64,000 bases of DNA from Piliocolobus tephrosceles (lineage: Eukaryota; Chordata; Mammalia; Primates; Cercopithecidae). The stretch covers positions 65,796,361-65,860,360 of the forward strand of contig NC_045446.1 in assembly GCF_002776525.5 (NCBI RefSeq), read 5' to 3'. The translations under genes and the position numbers were made by a program. The notes below the pieces were generated by a model. It had not been told where the DNA came from and did not search any database. It saw only the letters and a program-made list of their open reading frames with translations. Positions 12,130 to 22,640 of the stretch are shown here, in pieces; position 1 is the stretch's first letter; each line of letters begins with the position of its first letter.

Positions 12130-13740
12130 CTTCTCAGAGCACAAAAAGAAAGGGAATAATAAAAATAAGAGTAAAATTTACTGAAAAAAGAGATGCTCAA
12201 CAAAATCAAAAATTTATTCTTTGGAAAGACTAAAAAACAAAACAAATCTGAGCAAGACTAATCCTGAAAAAAAAAAAGCGAGAAGGCACAAATAAATATT
12301 AGGTATGAAAAAGGAGACATAACTACAGGTAAGTAGAGATTATTTTTAAATCCACAAGATAATGCTATGATCAATTTTATGTCAATAAATTATAAAATTA
12401 GAAGAAATTTACATTTTTCCAGAAAAAATAAATTATCAAAATTGGTTCAGGAAGAAATATAATACCTGGATAAGTGAATCACTATTAAAGACATCGAATT
12501 GATAGTTAAAAAAAAATTCATGAAAAAGACAACAGGTCCAGCAAGTTTTACAGGATAATTTTATCAGATATTTGAGTCCTTCTTATATAAACTTATTCAA
12601 ATAACTAAAAAGGAGGGGAATCTATCCATCTAATTTTATAGGTATAACCTTGATCCCAACAGTACGTAAGACCAATATAAAAAAGGAAAAATTATAGGCC
12701 AATCTTATTTATGAATATATATGCAAACATTTCAGATAAAAAATAAAAAACCAAATTCAGCATAATAAAATATATTTCTATCTAAGCGAGATTTATCCCA
12801 GAAATGCGGAGATTGTTCAATATGAGAAAAAAAATCTATTAACAGATTAAAAAAGAAAAATCACAGATCATCTCAGTTGACACTGAGCCTTCAATAAGAG
12901 AAAAAGCATTCAGTAAGATTCAATAGCCAAACTAATTTTTAGAAACCCCTAGCAAACTAAGAAAAATAGAAATTTCTTAATCTTATCTTATAAAAACATA
13001 TAGCAAACCTCATACTTAATGATAAAACTTAGAAACTTGCCAAATCCCATGACAAGGATGTTTGTTATCACCTACTATTTGAAACCACCCCAGATGTCCT
13101 AACCAACAGAGCAACACACACACAAAAAAACAAGATATGTAAATCTTGGAAAGGAAGATAATAAATTGTTATTTGCTAAAAACATACATTATCTCTACAG
13201 ACAATCCAGGAGTGTCTACAATCAAAACTAATTAGAGAGTATGATAAGGTTCCTGAATACAAGATTAACATACAAAAATTAATTATTGCATATGGGCAAT
13301 AATAAATTAGAAAAGGTAATAAACTCTTCACAATAGGAACAATAATTAAAAGCTAGATCAGAAAAAAATAAAATAAGATAATGTGGTATTAGCTCAGACT
13401 GATGGAACAGAACAGAGAACTCAGACATAATATCTAAAGATATGTGACCCTTATGTGATAGAGGAGATATCATAAGTTAGTAGGGAAAAGTAAAGCTTTA
13501 AAAAAGAGTGTAAGGATAAATGACTTTCCATATAGGGAAAAATTCAATCCTTACCTCACTCCACTCATCAATATAAAATCTAGTTAGATTATTAACAATT
13601 TAAATACAGAAATAAAACTTTAAAACTGTATATATGTGTATATATGTGAGTATATATGTGTATGTGATTTTGTGGAGAAAATTACAAAATATAAGTGAAG
13701 AACATAAAAGACTTAAATAAATGGCAACCTTTGCCATGTT
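12130..13740 (+). mobile_element. L1M ORF2 fragment, forward
   Basis: A-rich strand with L1 ORF2 order: GAAATTTACATTTTTCCAGA, CTTGATCCCAACAGTACG, CCAAGATTTATCCCAGAAAT-like (12787-12805), and a 'gataaaactt..gacaaggatg' block near 13020. Many stops and indels; no open ORF2 remains. Confidence 0.75.
13625..13665. repeat. (TATATGTG)n simple repeat
   Basis: Imperfect TATATGTG/TATATGTGAG run inside the L1 fragment. Confidence 0.65.
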
Positions 13741-13814
13741 TGCATATGGGAAAACTCAATAGCCTAAAGATGGCAAATCTCTCCAAGTAATTTTTTCACA
13801 AGTAAAGCCTGCAC

Positions 13815-13972
13815 TCACCTGCATTAAAATTATCTAGCATGCTTGCTAAAAATTACTTAGGCTCCATTTTAAGCCCATTGAATTATGTATGAGGATGTGG
13901 CCCAGGAATCTGCATTTCAGAAAGCTCTCTAGGTGATTCTTTTGTGTACTAAATTTTGAGAACCATGCCTTA
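13815..13972 (+). mobile_element. MER5-type hAT MITE, copy 1
   Basis: GCATTAAAATTATCTAGCAT..CCCAGGAATCTGCATTTCAG..CTAGGTGATTCTTTTG..TTTTGAGAACCATG follows the MER5A order. Confidence 0.75.
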
Positions 13973-13982
13973 TAAAAGTAGA

Positions 13983-14150
13983 TCATAACGTGAGTTGCAC
14001 ATTAGAATCACTTGAGAGAGTTTTTAAAAACTTGGTTGCCCAGGCTACACCCCAGACCAATGAAATCAGATTTTCTGGGCAAGGCACCTATGCATCAGTC
14101 TTTTGAAAGTTCTCCACTGATTCTTTAGCCAAGGTTGAGGACCACTGCCC
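13983..14150 (+). mobile_element. MER5-type hAT MITE, copy 2
   Basis: GTTGCACATTAGAATCACTT..GGCTACACCCCAGACCAATG..ATGCATCAGTC..TTGAGGACCACTG. Same family and orientation as copy 1, with only about 10 bp between them. Confidence 0.75.
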
Positions 14151-14251
14151 TAGGTGAAGGTCCATGTAGAGTCACGTCTGTAAAGTTTGCTGCCCTTCTC
14201 CATTTGAACATTTACTTTTAGTGCTAACCTGGTAGGATTTGTACTTTTTCT

Positions 14252-14546
14252 TTTTTTTTGAGACGGACTCTTGTTCTGTCGCCCAGGCCGGAGTGCAGTG
14301 GCACCATCTTGGCTCACCGCAACCTCCGCCTTCCAGGTTCAAGCGATTCTCCTGCCTCAGCCTCTTGAGTAGCTGGGATTACAGGCGCACGCCACCATGC
14401 CCGGCTAATTTTTTGTATTTTTAGTAGAGATCGGGGTTTCACCATGTTGGTCAGGCTTGTCTCGAACTCCTGACCTCGTGATCTGCCCTCCCCCGCCCAG
14501 CCTCCCGAAGTGCTAGGATTACAGGCGTGAGTCACTGCGCCTGACC
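14252..14546 (-). mobile_element. Alu, full length
   Basis: Flanked by AGGATTTG(T/G)ACTTT duplications (from 14234 and 14547). Confidence 0.92.
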
Positions 14547-14589
14547 AGGATTTGGACTTTAACTTGATTGAGGAAGACACAATTTTCTT

Positions 14590-14886
14590 TCTTTTTTTTT
14601 TTTTTTTGAGACGGAGTATCGCTCTGTTACCCGGGCTGGAGTGCAGTGGCTGGATCTCAGCTCACTGCGAGCTCTGCCTCCCGGGTTCACTTCATTCTCC
14701 TGCCTCAACTTCCCTAGTAGCTGGGACTACAGGAGCCCGCCACCTCGCCCAGCTAGTTTTTTGTATTTTTTAGTAGAGACGGGGTTTCACCGTGTTAGCC
14801 AGGATGGTCTTGATCTTCTGACCTCGTGATCCGCCCGTCTCGGCCTCCCAAAGTGCTGGGATTACAGGCTTGAGCCACCACCCCGG
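14590..14886 (-). mobile_element. AluY, Old World monkey type
   Basis: Perfect CACAATTTTCTT duplication at 14578-14589 and 14887-14898. Carries GGCTTGAGCC and CTCGCCCAGCTAG. It lies 43 bp from the previous Alu in the same orientation. Confidence 0.95.
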
Positions 14887-15725
14887 CACAATTTTCTTAC
14901 ATTAAAATTATGACTCATTTATTTGGTATCCCCAGCTCCTTATCTGGTTTGGTGATCATTTTCTGAAAAAAATTCAACTAAATGAAATTGACTCTATCAA
15001 TATATAGATAAATAAAATTTTCACCAAGCCCTAAAAATTCCGTTAGATTCAATAAATCTATATAGCACCTAGGCTGTGAGAGGTACAGAGTGAACAAAAT
15101 ACAGCCTTCTCTTCAGGTGTTCATGACCTGGTGGGGGAGACAGATATAGACAAAAGTATTTTACAATCAAGCAGACAATGATAAGAGTTCAGAAAGTAAA
15201 AAGGGAATAGAAGAAAAATTCATTCAGAATGGCTGAATCTAGGAAAGCATCACTGTAAATTCAGCATCCAAGATTGGCCTTGAGGCATTGCTGGGATTGA
15301 CCCAAGAGGAAATTAGGGAAATGGGCAGTTGGGGAATGGGGCAGTTCTGCATAGCATAAAGTAAGTCAGATGGGCCTTCCTGCAACCTTCATGCAAGGCT
15401 GGAGGGCAGACATTCAAGACTCCTTTTCTTTCTAACTTCCTTGTTACTGCCCTTATTTTTCAAGTATTTCACCCTGGTTTATTAATTCTACCTCCTAGTG
15501 CCTCAGCTGGTTTCTTCTAGGAAAAGTTTCTTATTAGCATGTCTATAGGGAGCAGATGCTACCCTATCTACCCCTATTATCTGATGGCCAGGGCAATGGG
15601 GTTGACTGGGAGAGGAATTTTAATCACCTCCTTATGACTCATCTATTTTCTAATTGAGAAGGTCAGGTCTAAAGTCACAAATGGCTTCCCAATGAAATCC
15701 ATCTTTAACATTAAAAATGGTAATA
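14887..15725. other. Intronic sequence with old dispersed repeat
   Basis: About 15060-15350 resembles the unassigned old repeat of 48430-50160 (gain of 'gtacagagtgaacaaaatacag..gggggagacagatatagac'). The rest is unique and shows no gene. Confidence 0.45.
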
Positions 15726-15737
15726 AAGACATGCTTC

Positions 15738-16038
15738 GGCCGGGCGCGGTGGCTCAAGCCCATAATCCCAGCACTTTGGGAGGCGGATCACGAGGTCAGG
15801 AGATCGAGACCATCCTGGCTAACACGGTGAAACCTCATCTCTGCTAAAAAATACAAAAAACTAGCCGGGCGAGGTGGCGGGCACCTGTAGTCCCAGCTAC
15901 TCGGGAGGCTGAGGCAGGAGAATGGCATCAACCTGGGAGGCGGAGCTTGCAGTGAGCTGAGATCCCGCCACCGCACTCCAGCCTGGGGCCTGGGCGACAG
16001 AGGGAGACTCCAGCTCAAAAAAAAAAAAAAAAAAAAAA
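15738..16038 (+). mobile_element. AluY, Old World monkey type, with small indels
   Basis: Duplication AAGACATGCTTC at 15726-15737 and 16039-16050. GGCTCAAGCC is present. About 10 bp is missing after GGGAGGC (15778-15784), and a GGGCCTG duplication lies near 15985. Confidence 0.95.
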
Positions 16039-16050
16039 AAGACATGCTTC

Positions 16051-16951
16051 TCAGTTTTATAACATCATCTATGTAAAATGAATGTATTAAAAATTAATCA
16101 AACTCATGTTTGTGAATAACCCTGAAGCTATCTTGGATACTACTTGAATGCAAAAATCTCAGGCTGATATGAATGGATTGGGAATTAGATGAGTTACTGA
16201 ATAGGGAAGGTTTCTCAAAACCACAACGTCAAAGGGTATGTAATGTTATTTATGACTGTAAATTGTAAAGTAAAACAATGAGCACGCATATTATTCTGAA
16301 TTTTGAATGTATATTTTACATGATGGACTGTATGTCCCTTTCTGTTTAAGCAGACTGTTCACACTGATGTCATGCGGCAGATGTCATTTGTAAAGTCCAT
16401 GAGATGAACCAGTCACCATGGTGTAAACACACCATGATTTATGTAGAATGGCAGAAGAAAAGGGTTTGCAAATCAAATTATCATTGAAGTGGAGCACAGC
16501 TTGGCTTCTAAGGTGACATAAGGCCCATCTACAGTGGACATGGTACTTAAATTCAGAAGATATCCTAGAATCATAGCAAGGAAAAGAATGTGAGACAATA
16601 GGGAAGGAAAATCAATGTTCTAGATAAGCTTATAATTGCCAATGATTTTTTCTTTATAGTGTATTTAATGTACTGAATATCTTACTTTTTTATATCTACT
16701 TTCAATCAAAGTGAATTTCTCAATTATTTGTTCATTTTTATTCTGGAACAAAAAAACCATTAAATTTCACATCAAATTTGTCATGCACTTAAATTGTTCA
16801 TTAAAGAAATTAATGTTTCTTAACAATAATCATTCCCTTAATATTTCAAAACCCTTCTGATTATATAGCAAAATAGTACTCCTGGCCCCTAAGTCATAGG
16901 TATAATTAAATTTTACAAAAGACCTAAATTTAAAAATTTTTTTGAGGTGTT
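16051..16951. other. Intronic sequence, nothing recognised
   Basis: A/T-rich, no gene or confident repeat. Confidence 0.5.
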
Positions 16952-16965
16952 AAAAAGATTTTTTT

Positions 16966-17260
16966 GGCCGGGCGCCGTGGCTCAAGCCTGTAATCCCAGC
17001 ACTTTGGGAGGCCGAGACGGGCGGATCACGAGGTCAGGAGATCGAGAGCATCCTGGCTAACCCGGTGAAACCCCGTCTCTACTAAAAAATACAAAAAAAA
17101 ACTAGCCGGGCGAGGTGGCGGGTGCCTGTAATCCCAGCTACTCAGGAGGCTGAGGCAGGAGAATGGCGTAAACCCGGGAGGCGGAGCTTGCAGTGAGCTG
17201 AGATCCGGCCACTGCACTCCAGTCTGAGCAACAGAGCGAGACTCCGTCACAAAAAAAAAA
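16966..17260 (+). mobile_element. AluY, Old World monkey type
   Basis: Flanked by AAAAAGATTTTTTT on both sides (from 16952). Carries GGCTCAAGCC, ACTAGCCGGGCGAGGTGG and GATCCGGCCACTGC. Confidence 0.93.
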
Positions 17261-17274
17261 AAAAAGATTTTTTT

Positions 17275-18740
17275 TGACAGGTTAATAGAATTGATAAGTG
17301 CTAAAAAATAATCATTCTCACCAGCTCCGAGGGCATAGCCTTCCCCCACCAAGTAATTTCCAGTATGTGTGTAATGTGAAGCATGACATGCTTACTGCAC
17401 AGTTAAGCTGTTGTTTTGAGGGAAAAGGCTATACGGAACAAGGTACAACCCCAAATCTGGAGTGCGTTATATCCAAAGGATGTGGTCATTCCTTGAGTGA
17501 CAGGCCACTCATCCATAAACAAAGCAAGTCCTGCCAATTTGAAATCATAAACTGAACAGGATCACCCAAAGAGGCTTAAGAATCTGGAATCTCTCTTGAT
17601 TGGCATTGACTGTATGGTGGTGAGAAGAGACAGTTCCTGCTAGTGGGCAGTAAGGTTCCAGCTGCCACAGGGTGCTAGAATGAGAGTGGGAAGATGAAGA
17701 GGCCAGGCCAGTAATCTATGATGTTGGGCCAGACGTGGGCTTCTCAGGGTAGGAAGATCAAGAAATGAAGTAGGGTCTTGAAGCAAGAAAGCTATAGCAG
17801 AACCAGAAAACTACATCCTGCCTTTGTTGTTTTATGTTTCTTGTTTATTTCCCTTCTTTTCTTTTGCTCCCCGCTTGATAGCAGCATAAAAACTTAGTGA
17901 ACATACTACCATTTCATGGCTACTCAAGGAAAAGGATGTATGTCCTTCTTTGACCAAGAGCTCAAAGGAAGTGCTGTACTCCTGGGTTCCCAGTGTGGCT
18001 GTTGTGACAGCAATAAACCAAGAGAGAGATGCCAAGTGGGAGGTGGAATTCAGGAAGATGAGAAATGCAGGGGTAGGAGTTGGGGGACAGATTTTCTCTT
18101 AACATGAAGGATGTCTGGATATGCTATTCTTTCCTCAGCCTATGAGAGTATTGGTAGTGTTCACTGGAGAAGGACATTAGTCTAACATGAGGCTATATAC
18201 AGAGTATTGGCAAAGGACTAACTCTCTAGTCCTCCCCCACCACACCCTCTTTCAGGAAGAAGGCAGCAGAAAGCTGTGACATTGATGAAGGACCCCATAA
18301 GCTGCATTTTGAACACCTCTAGCTCTATTACTATTCATACACATCTTCCTCGAGAAACCCCAAATGCAATGTTACATGTTCAGAGTCAACCGTGTTCTGT
18401 TAGCTAATTGATGTTGGTTGAAATATAAGGGTAGAATTGAAAGCTAAGCCATCAGAAGTATATACAGGATGGATGAAGGGCAAGAAAGCAGACTGGAATG
18501 GCTGAGGCTGTAGCAGAGGGAAAATTCCAGAAGGAAAGAGAGAGAGAGAGAGAGATTTTTCATGCTTGAAAGCATTCGTCTGCAAGGAATTGAGTGAGAT
18601 GGAGAAAGGGCTTCTTGGTGGCAAGAGAATGAGAGACATCTGGAGAACATGTAGGGAAAGGAGAAAGAAGATGCCTCAATAGCAGAGAAGGCTGGAGGCA
18701 TCTAGGAAGTAGGATCATAAGGCATCACGTGGAAGGTAGG
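17275..18740. other. Intronic sequence, no gene recognised
   Basis: Mixed unique and old-repeat sequence. A GA-dinucleotide run lies at 18535-18556. ORFs of 60-85 aa have no recognisable homology. Confidence 0.45.
18535..18556. repeat. (GA)n microsatellite
   Basis: Uninterrupted AG repeat. Confidence 0.8.
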
Positions 18741-18744
18741 AATG

Positions 18745-19050
18745 GAACCAAGATGTACTAATTACCACTATGTGCTAGGCATGAGCTGTTCTCCTGAATC
18801 ATCTCATTTAATTCTCACAATGTCCAGCACAGTGCTTGGCATATAGTAGGCACTCAAAAATATGTTGAATATTTAATATTAATTAAATAAAAATAAAATA
18901 TTTAATACCAAATCAATAAAAGTGTGAACAATGCTAAGAGATGTCTATTACCAATTACATCTTACAGATAAGAACCTGAGGCCCAGAAACATTAGGAAAC
19001 TTGCCCAATATGTCACAGCTAGTAAGAAGTAGAAGGACAATGACTTCAAA
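18745..19050 (-). mobile_element. MIR, interrupted
   Basis: CTATGTGCTAGGCATGAGCT..CTCATTTAATTCTCACAATG at left and CAGATAAGAACCTGAGGCCC..ACTTGCCC..CACAGCTAGTAAG at right are reversed MIR, separated by an A/T-rich L2-like insert (18825-18935). Confidence 0.7.
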
Positions 19051-19059
19051 GTTCCAGCG

Positions 19060-19559
19060 GTGGAAGGAGGAGGGTGATTTGTAAAGATCCTGTGGGTAAT
19101 CTAGAAAAAGGCATGATGCTTGGGTGTCGCCCAGAGACTGAGAGAGGGAGGAAAGAATGAAGGGCCAAGGGAACTGGGCTAGGGAGGAGGGCGAGAGGCC
19201 ACTTGGAAAGAATTCTTCTTCTAGAAGAATGGGGACCCTGTCGGACGGCAAAGGGCAGCATCCAGGCTAACATAGCAGGTGAGCTGGGTGGGGGGCAGGA
19301 CGGAAGCACAGCCACTGCTGACATTGCAAAGGGTCTCTGTGGGCAGCCAGGGATCTGAGGTGGGCGAGATGGAGAAAACGGCTACAGCTGTAAAGTGAAA
19401 GAGCCAGGCAGGCTGAGATGGAAAATACTAACAGCTTGCGCACAGGACACGGCAGAAGAGAAGGCTTCGACGGGAGGTGGCCTGGTAGGCGGCTGGGGAG
19501 AGGGTGTGGCCTGGGACTGGAGGGAGGCTGCACGCTAGGCCTGCGTTGGGGATCGTCTG
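19060..19559. other. MAP6 intron 1 next to exon 1
   Basis: Unique, purine-rich sequence grading into the CpG island. Overlapping ORFs on both strands are non-coding by composition. Confidence 0.55.
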
Positions 19560-19575
19560 CGCGGCCGCGTCTCAC

Positions 19576-20483
19576 CTGTAGGAGCTGCTCACTGCACTCG
19601 CCACCTCCTCGCGGATTTGCCGGTTGAGGGCATCTGCCGCGGCGCGCCCCCTGCCAACCTCGGGGCCGGTGGCCTGGACCTGGGTCTGGGCGGCGGGCAG
19701 CGACGTCTGCTCGTGCCCCAGGCCCTCGGCGCGGCGCACCATCCAGGCAGGCCCGGCCTTCCTGCGCGTGTCGCGCTCGTCCGCCCCGGACGCCTTTCCG
19801 GCCGCCAGGCCGCCCGCTCCGCCGGGGGCCGGCTCCTGCTCCCGGGCCTCAGCGGCGGCCTGCACTGGCCAGCGCTCCTGGCTCTGCGGCCGGCGCTTGG
19901 GCGCCCCGAGGATGGGCGCCGACGCCTGGGAGGCCGCGGGGATCTGCACGGGCTTGGGGATCCACGGGTGGTCTCCGCGGCGCGGCAGTGGCCAGGCGCG
20001 GAAGTCCTTCTGGTACTGGGTCTCGCGCTCGAAGGGCGCGTCGGAGGGCTGGTACTCGCTGCGCGGCCGGCAGCTGGGCTCGGGCCGCTGCACCTTCCAG
20101 GCGCGGTAGTCCTGCCGCATCACCGAGTCCGCGGGGCCGGAGGTGGAGCCGGAGCCCAAGCCCGGACCCGGCCCGCCCCGGCCGGGGCCAGCCGCCGGTT
20201 CACGCTCACCGCTAGGCCCAGGCGCTGGCCCCGTTGCCCGGGCAACTGCATCCAACTCGCCCTGGGCTGGCTGCGTCTCTATGGCAACCGCGCGCGCCGA
20301 GGGGGGCGCGAGCGCCGGCTGCGCCTGCTGCTGCTGCGGCGGCGGTGGCTGCGGCGGGGCGCCCGGGTGCTCGGTGGCCTCCGAGTACTTGGTGAAAACC
20401 AGCGGCACCGCTATGTCCGCTTTGTCCAACTGGTTCCAGAAGCGGGCGATGCAGCAGGCCCTCGTGATGCACGGCCACGCCAT
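19576..20483 (-). CDS. MAP6: MAP6 (STOP protein) coding exon 1, N-terminal 302 codons plus 2 nt
   Basis: Microtubule-associated protein 6 (STOP) binds and stabilises neuronal microtubules against cold and also associates with Golgi and vesicle membranes. The open frame starts with MAWPCITRACCIARF at the ATG complementary to 20481-20483, in strong Kozak context (A at -3, G at +4). Cys5, Cys10 and Cys11 are the known palmitoylation sites of the family. A Pro/Gln-rich stretch follows (residues 40-62, with a QQQQ run at 50-53), then a Gly/Pro/Ala-rich linker. Two related modules follow, at about 123-150 (RQDYRAW) and 157-179 (QKDFRAW), matching the N-terminal Mn microtubule/calmodulin-binding repeats. 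The exon ends in SSSY plus two bases, followed by donor GTGAGA (complement of 19575-19570), so the intron is phase 2. Reading through the donor hits a stop at once, which supports the splice. The Mc repeats and C-terminus lie on later exons outside the window. The paralog MAP6D1 shares the head but is much shorter and diverges after it. Confidence 0.96.
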
Positions 20484-21250
20484 GATGCTAGCTGAAAAGC
20501 CGGCCCCCTCTTTCTTCTTGTGGTTCTAAAGCAAGTCTCTAATCTTCCTTCAGCCTCCGATCCGGACCAGCCAATGTGGTTCCCACCGTTTTCTACCCCC
20601 GATCAGCCAGAGCTAGTTCGCCCTCCTCCCTCAGCGAGCACTCGGCGAGAGCTATCCTAAGAGAGGCTGTAGAGTCCCTCGATTACCGGTTGCAAACGCC
20701 TTTGGGAGCGCAGTCTGCTGCAGGCGCCGAAGGGCGAGAGGCACGGCGTTCCCGAGTCCCCGGCGAGGGTGTCTGGGACGCGCCCCTCCCTGCGGCTGCG
20801 GCGGCGCACAGACCTCGGTCGAGCGCGGCGACGTGAGGAGAGGTGGCTGCAGGCTTAAGCCATGGCGCAGAGGAGGGGCCGGGCGGTGTAGCCGCAGGGT
20901 TCGCGTCCCGGGCTCGAGTCTCCTTCCTGCCGGCGTCCTAGTGCAGCCGGCCACCTAGCAGGACTGGGAGGCCATCACCTCCAGCGAAGACCGAGCATTG
21001 CTGCCTCCGCCGCTGCCCGCGAGGATGCCGCAGCCGCCGCCGCCACTGCCTCTTCTCCTGGGAAGCGACCCCACCCTTTTCTGCAGCTCTCGGTCTCTGC
21101 TGCTGCCGGTGAAAGATGCTGCAGCAGCTGCTGCCGCCGCCTCTGCCTCTGCTGTAGGAAAGCGGCCCCACCCTTTTACGCCGCTCAGCAGGGAGGAAAA
21201 AAAATCCAGGAACGATGCTGACTGAAAAAGTGCCGGGAAAAAAAAAAAAA
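20484..21250 (-). promoter_or_regulatory. MAP6: MAP6 5'UTR and probable core promoter
   Basis: This is the sequence immediately upstream of the MAP6 start codon on the minus strand. It is GC-rich and holds CCG/CTG-type trinucleotide runs near 21003-21048 and 21115-21157 and an A-run at 21239-21252. A CCAAT string occurs at 20571-20575 on the plus strand, in inverted orientation relative to the gene. The exact start site cannot be read from sequence alone. ORFs of 60-160 aa here are composition artefacts of CpG-rich DNA. Confidence 0.55.
21003..21048. repeat. CCG-rich trinucleotide tract in MAP6 upstream region
   Basis: GCCTCCGCCGCTGCC..GCCGCAGCCGCCGCCGCC run. A second CTG/CCG run is at 21115-21157. 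Both are candidates for length variation. Confidence 0.6.
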
Positions 21251-21349
21251 AACACCTGCTGTCGTCAGCTTGCGCTGCTGGGAGCTTGTCCTCTCTCGCC
21301 ACCTCCCTCCGCACTGGCAGCTCCTCCCTCCTCTGCTCCCGGGCAGCAG

Positions 21350-21470
21350 CAGAATCTGGGGCCGTAGTGGGTTCAAGTCCCAAGTTCGTGAGGACTTTCT
21401 GTCCTTGGGCTTGTCGCTTCATCCCCATGAGTCGGAGGCTCCTCTTTTGTAAAATAGGGCCAAACGTTGG
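21350..21470 (+). mobile_element. MIR upstream of the MAP6 promoter
   Basis: GGGTTCAAGTCCC..TGTCCTTGGGCTTGTC..CTCCTCTTTTGTAAAATAGG is the forward MIR core, 100-200 bp beyond the CpG island. Confidence 0.7.
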
Positions 21471-21479
21471 TGGAGGGGG

Positions 21480-21900
21480 AGCTATTAAATTTTAAAACAT
21501 GGAGGAAACTCCTAGTGAAATGTCTGTCGCAGAATAGATGTTTTGAAAAAGGGAGCTGCTGGTATTGGTCAAAACCTCCTGGTTCAAGCACTTGCCAGTC
21601 TTACGCACAGGCCTTGCTCAGATGTGTGGGAATGGGAGCACCAGGGCTGGTGGTGCCCTGGCTGTTCCCTTCCTAGGGAATCTTTGCGAAGGTATGTTTT
21701 AGACTCTCCCAAGAACCACCCAGCCCCTGTTCAGTTCAGGGGCCACACTGGGGCAGAAGTAGAGAAAAGAAAATTCTTGAAAGTAGCTTAATTGTGGAGG
21801 TTGGGTGTGGGTCGGAGCTGTGCCCTAGGAGAGGGCAGTGCCTGGCCTGCAGGGGCCTTCTGGCACGTTCTCACTCTTCGCGGTTGCTCTTCTTCTGTCT
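21480..21900. other. Intergenic sequence, nothing recognised
   Basis: Unique sequence upstream of MAP6. No gene recognised. Confidence 0.5.
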
Positions 21901-21904
21901 TTAA

Positions 21905-22050
21905 AGCAGAAGAGATTTTGGAGTTGGAAACCTGGTTTGGCTCTGCTACTCTCTGTGTCACTTGGGCAAGTTAAGTCATCCCTGGGCTTCAGACTCCTCA
22001 TCTGTAGAATGGAGGAAATACTTACTAGCTGCCTCAAAAATGGTTTAGTG
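21905..22050 (+). mobile_element. MIR split by an Alu
   Basis: GGTTTGGCTCTGCTACTCTC..CTTGGGCAAGTTAAGTCATC..CTCATCTGTAGAATGGAGG. The MIR stops at the Alu and its tail (GTGAGGATAGTTAATGA) follows from 22373. Confidence 0.85.
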
Positions 22051-22372
22051 GGCCGGGCATCGTGGCTTACGCTGTAACCCCAGCACTTTGGGAGGCTGAG
22101 GCGGGTGGATCACCTGAGGTCGGGAGTTCAAGACCACCCTGGCCAACATGGTGAAACCCTGTCTGTACTAAAAATACAAAAATTAGCTGGGCGTGGTGGT
22201 GCGTGCCTGTAATCCCAGCTTCTCAGGAGGCTGAGGCAGGAGAATCGCTTGAACCTGGGAGGTGGAGGTTGCAGTGATCCGAGACAGCACCATTGCACTC
22301 CAGCCTGTGTGACAAAAGCAAAACTCCATCTCAAAAAAAAAAAAAGAAAGAAAGAAAGAAAAGAAAAGAAAA
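22051..22372 (+). mobile_element. Alu with GAAA-rich tail
   Basis: Complete dimer inserted in the MIR. Flanks TGGTTTAGTG / TGGTTTTGTG are an imperfect target duplication. The tail has expanded to (GAAA)n then (AAAAG)n. Confidence 0.93.
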
Positions 22373-22398
22373 GTGGTTTTGTGAGGATAGTTAATGAC

Positions 22399-22640
22399 CC
22401 AGGGCAGAAGCTTTGAGTCAAATCTAATCTGCAGGGATTCATGGCTTTTGTAGCTCTTAACTGTATGGCAATGGGCAAATCACTACAATCTTCTGACCTT
22501 CAGTTTCATCTATGAATGGGGGTACCAATACTGAACTTGCAAGGTTGTTCTGAGAATTAAAATGAGATAATGCACTAAAAATGCTTACCACAACATCTGG
22601 CATATGGCAATGGCTCAATAAATGGTAGCTATTAGTATCC
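22399..22640 (+). mobile_element. MIR element, nearly full length
   Basis: GTCAAATCTAATC..GGCAAATCACT..CAGTTTCATCTATGAATGGG..GTTGTTCTGAGAATTAAAAT..CAATAAATGGTAGC. Confidence 0.85.

Larger units (their letters stand above)
1..19575 (-). other. MAP6: MAP6 intron 1 (5' portion)
   Basis: Everything left of the exon 1 donor should be intron 1 of MAP6, because the protein continues (a third module is expected directly after SSSYR) and no ORF here encodes that continuation. The sequence is ordinary repeat-rich intron: 11 Alu copies, L2, MIR, an old L1 and several hAT-type DNA transposons. No conserved exon-like frame was recognised. Intron extent is inferred from known MAP6 gene structure. Confidence 0.75.
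19560..21230. promoter_or_regulatory. CpG island spanning MAP6 exon 1, 5'UTR and promoter
   Basis: CpG density and GC content rise abruptly at about 19560 and fall off by about 21230, against AT-rich flanks. The island covers the coding exon, the 5'UTR and the probable transcription start region. GC-box-like strings are frequent, with no obvious TATA box, as expected for a CpG-island promoter. Confidence 0.8.

Noticed and set aside
15788..16045. Alu-derived ORFs (SLSPRLECSGAISAHC type) throughout
   Set aside because: Standard reverse-strand Alu translations; not genes.
19617..20495. 292-aa plus-strand ORF
   Set aside because: Antisense shadow of MAP6 exon 1 in a CpG island; Arg/Gly/Leu-rich translation without motifs.
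21361..21380. tRNA B-box-like GGTTCAAGTCC
   Set aside because: Part of a MIR (tRNA-derived SINE), not a tRNA gene; no cloverleaf.
20955..21428. 157-aa minus-strand ORF upstream of MAP6
   Set aside because: Translation of CCG/CTG repeats and an A-run; low complexity, not a protein family.
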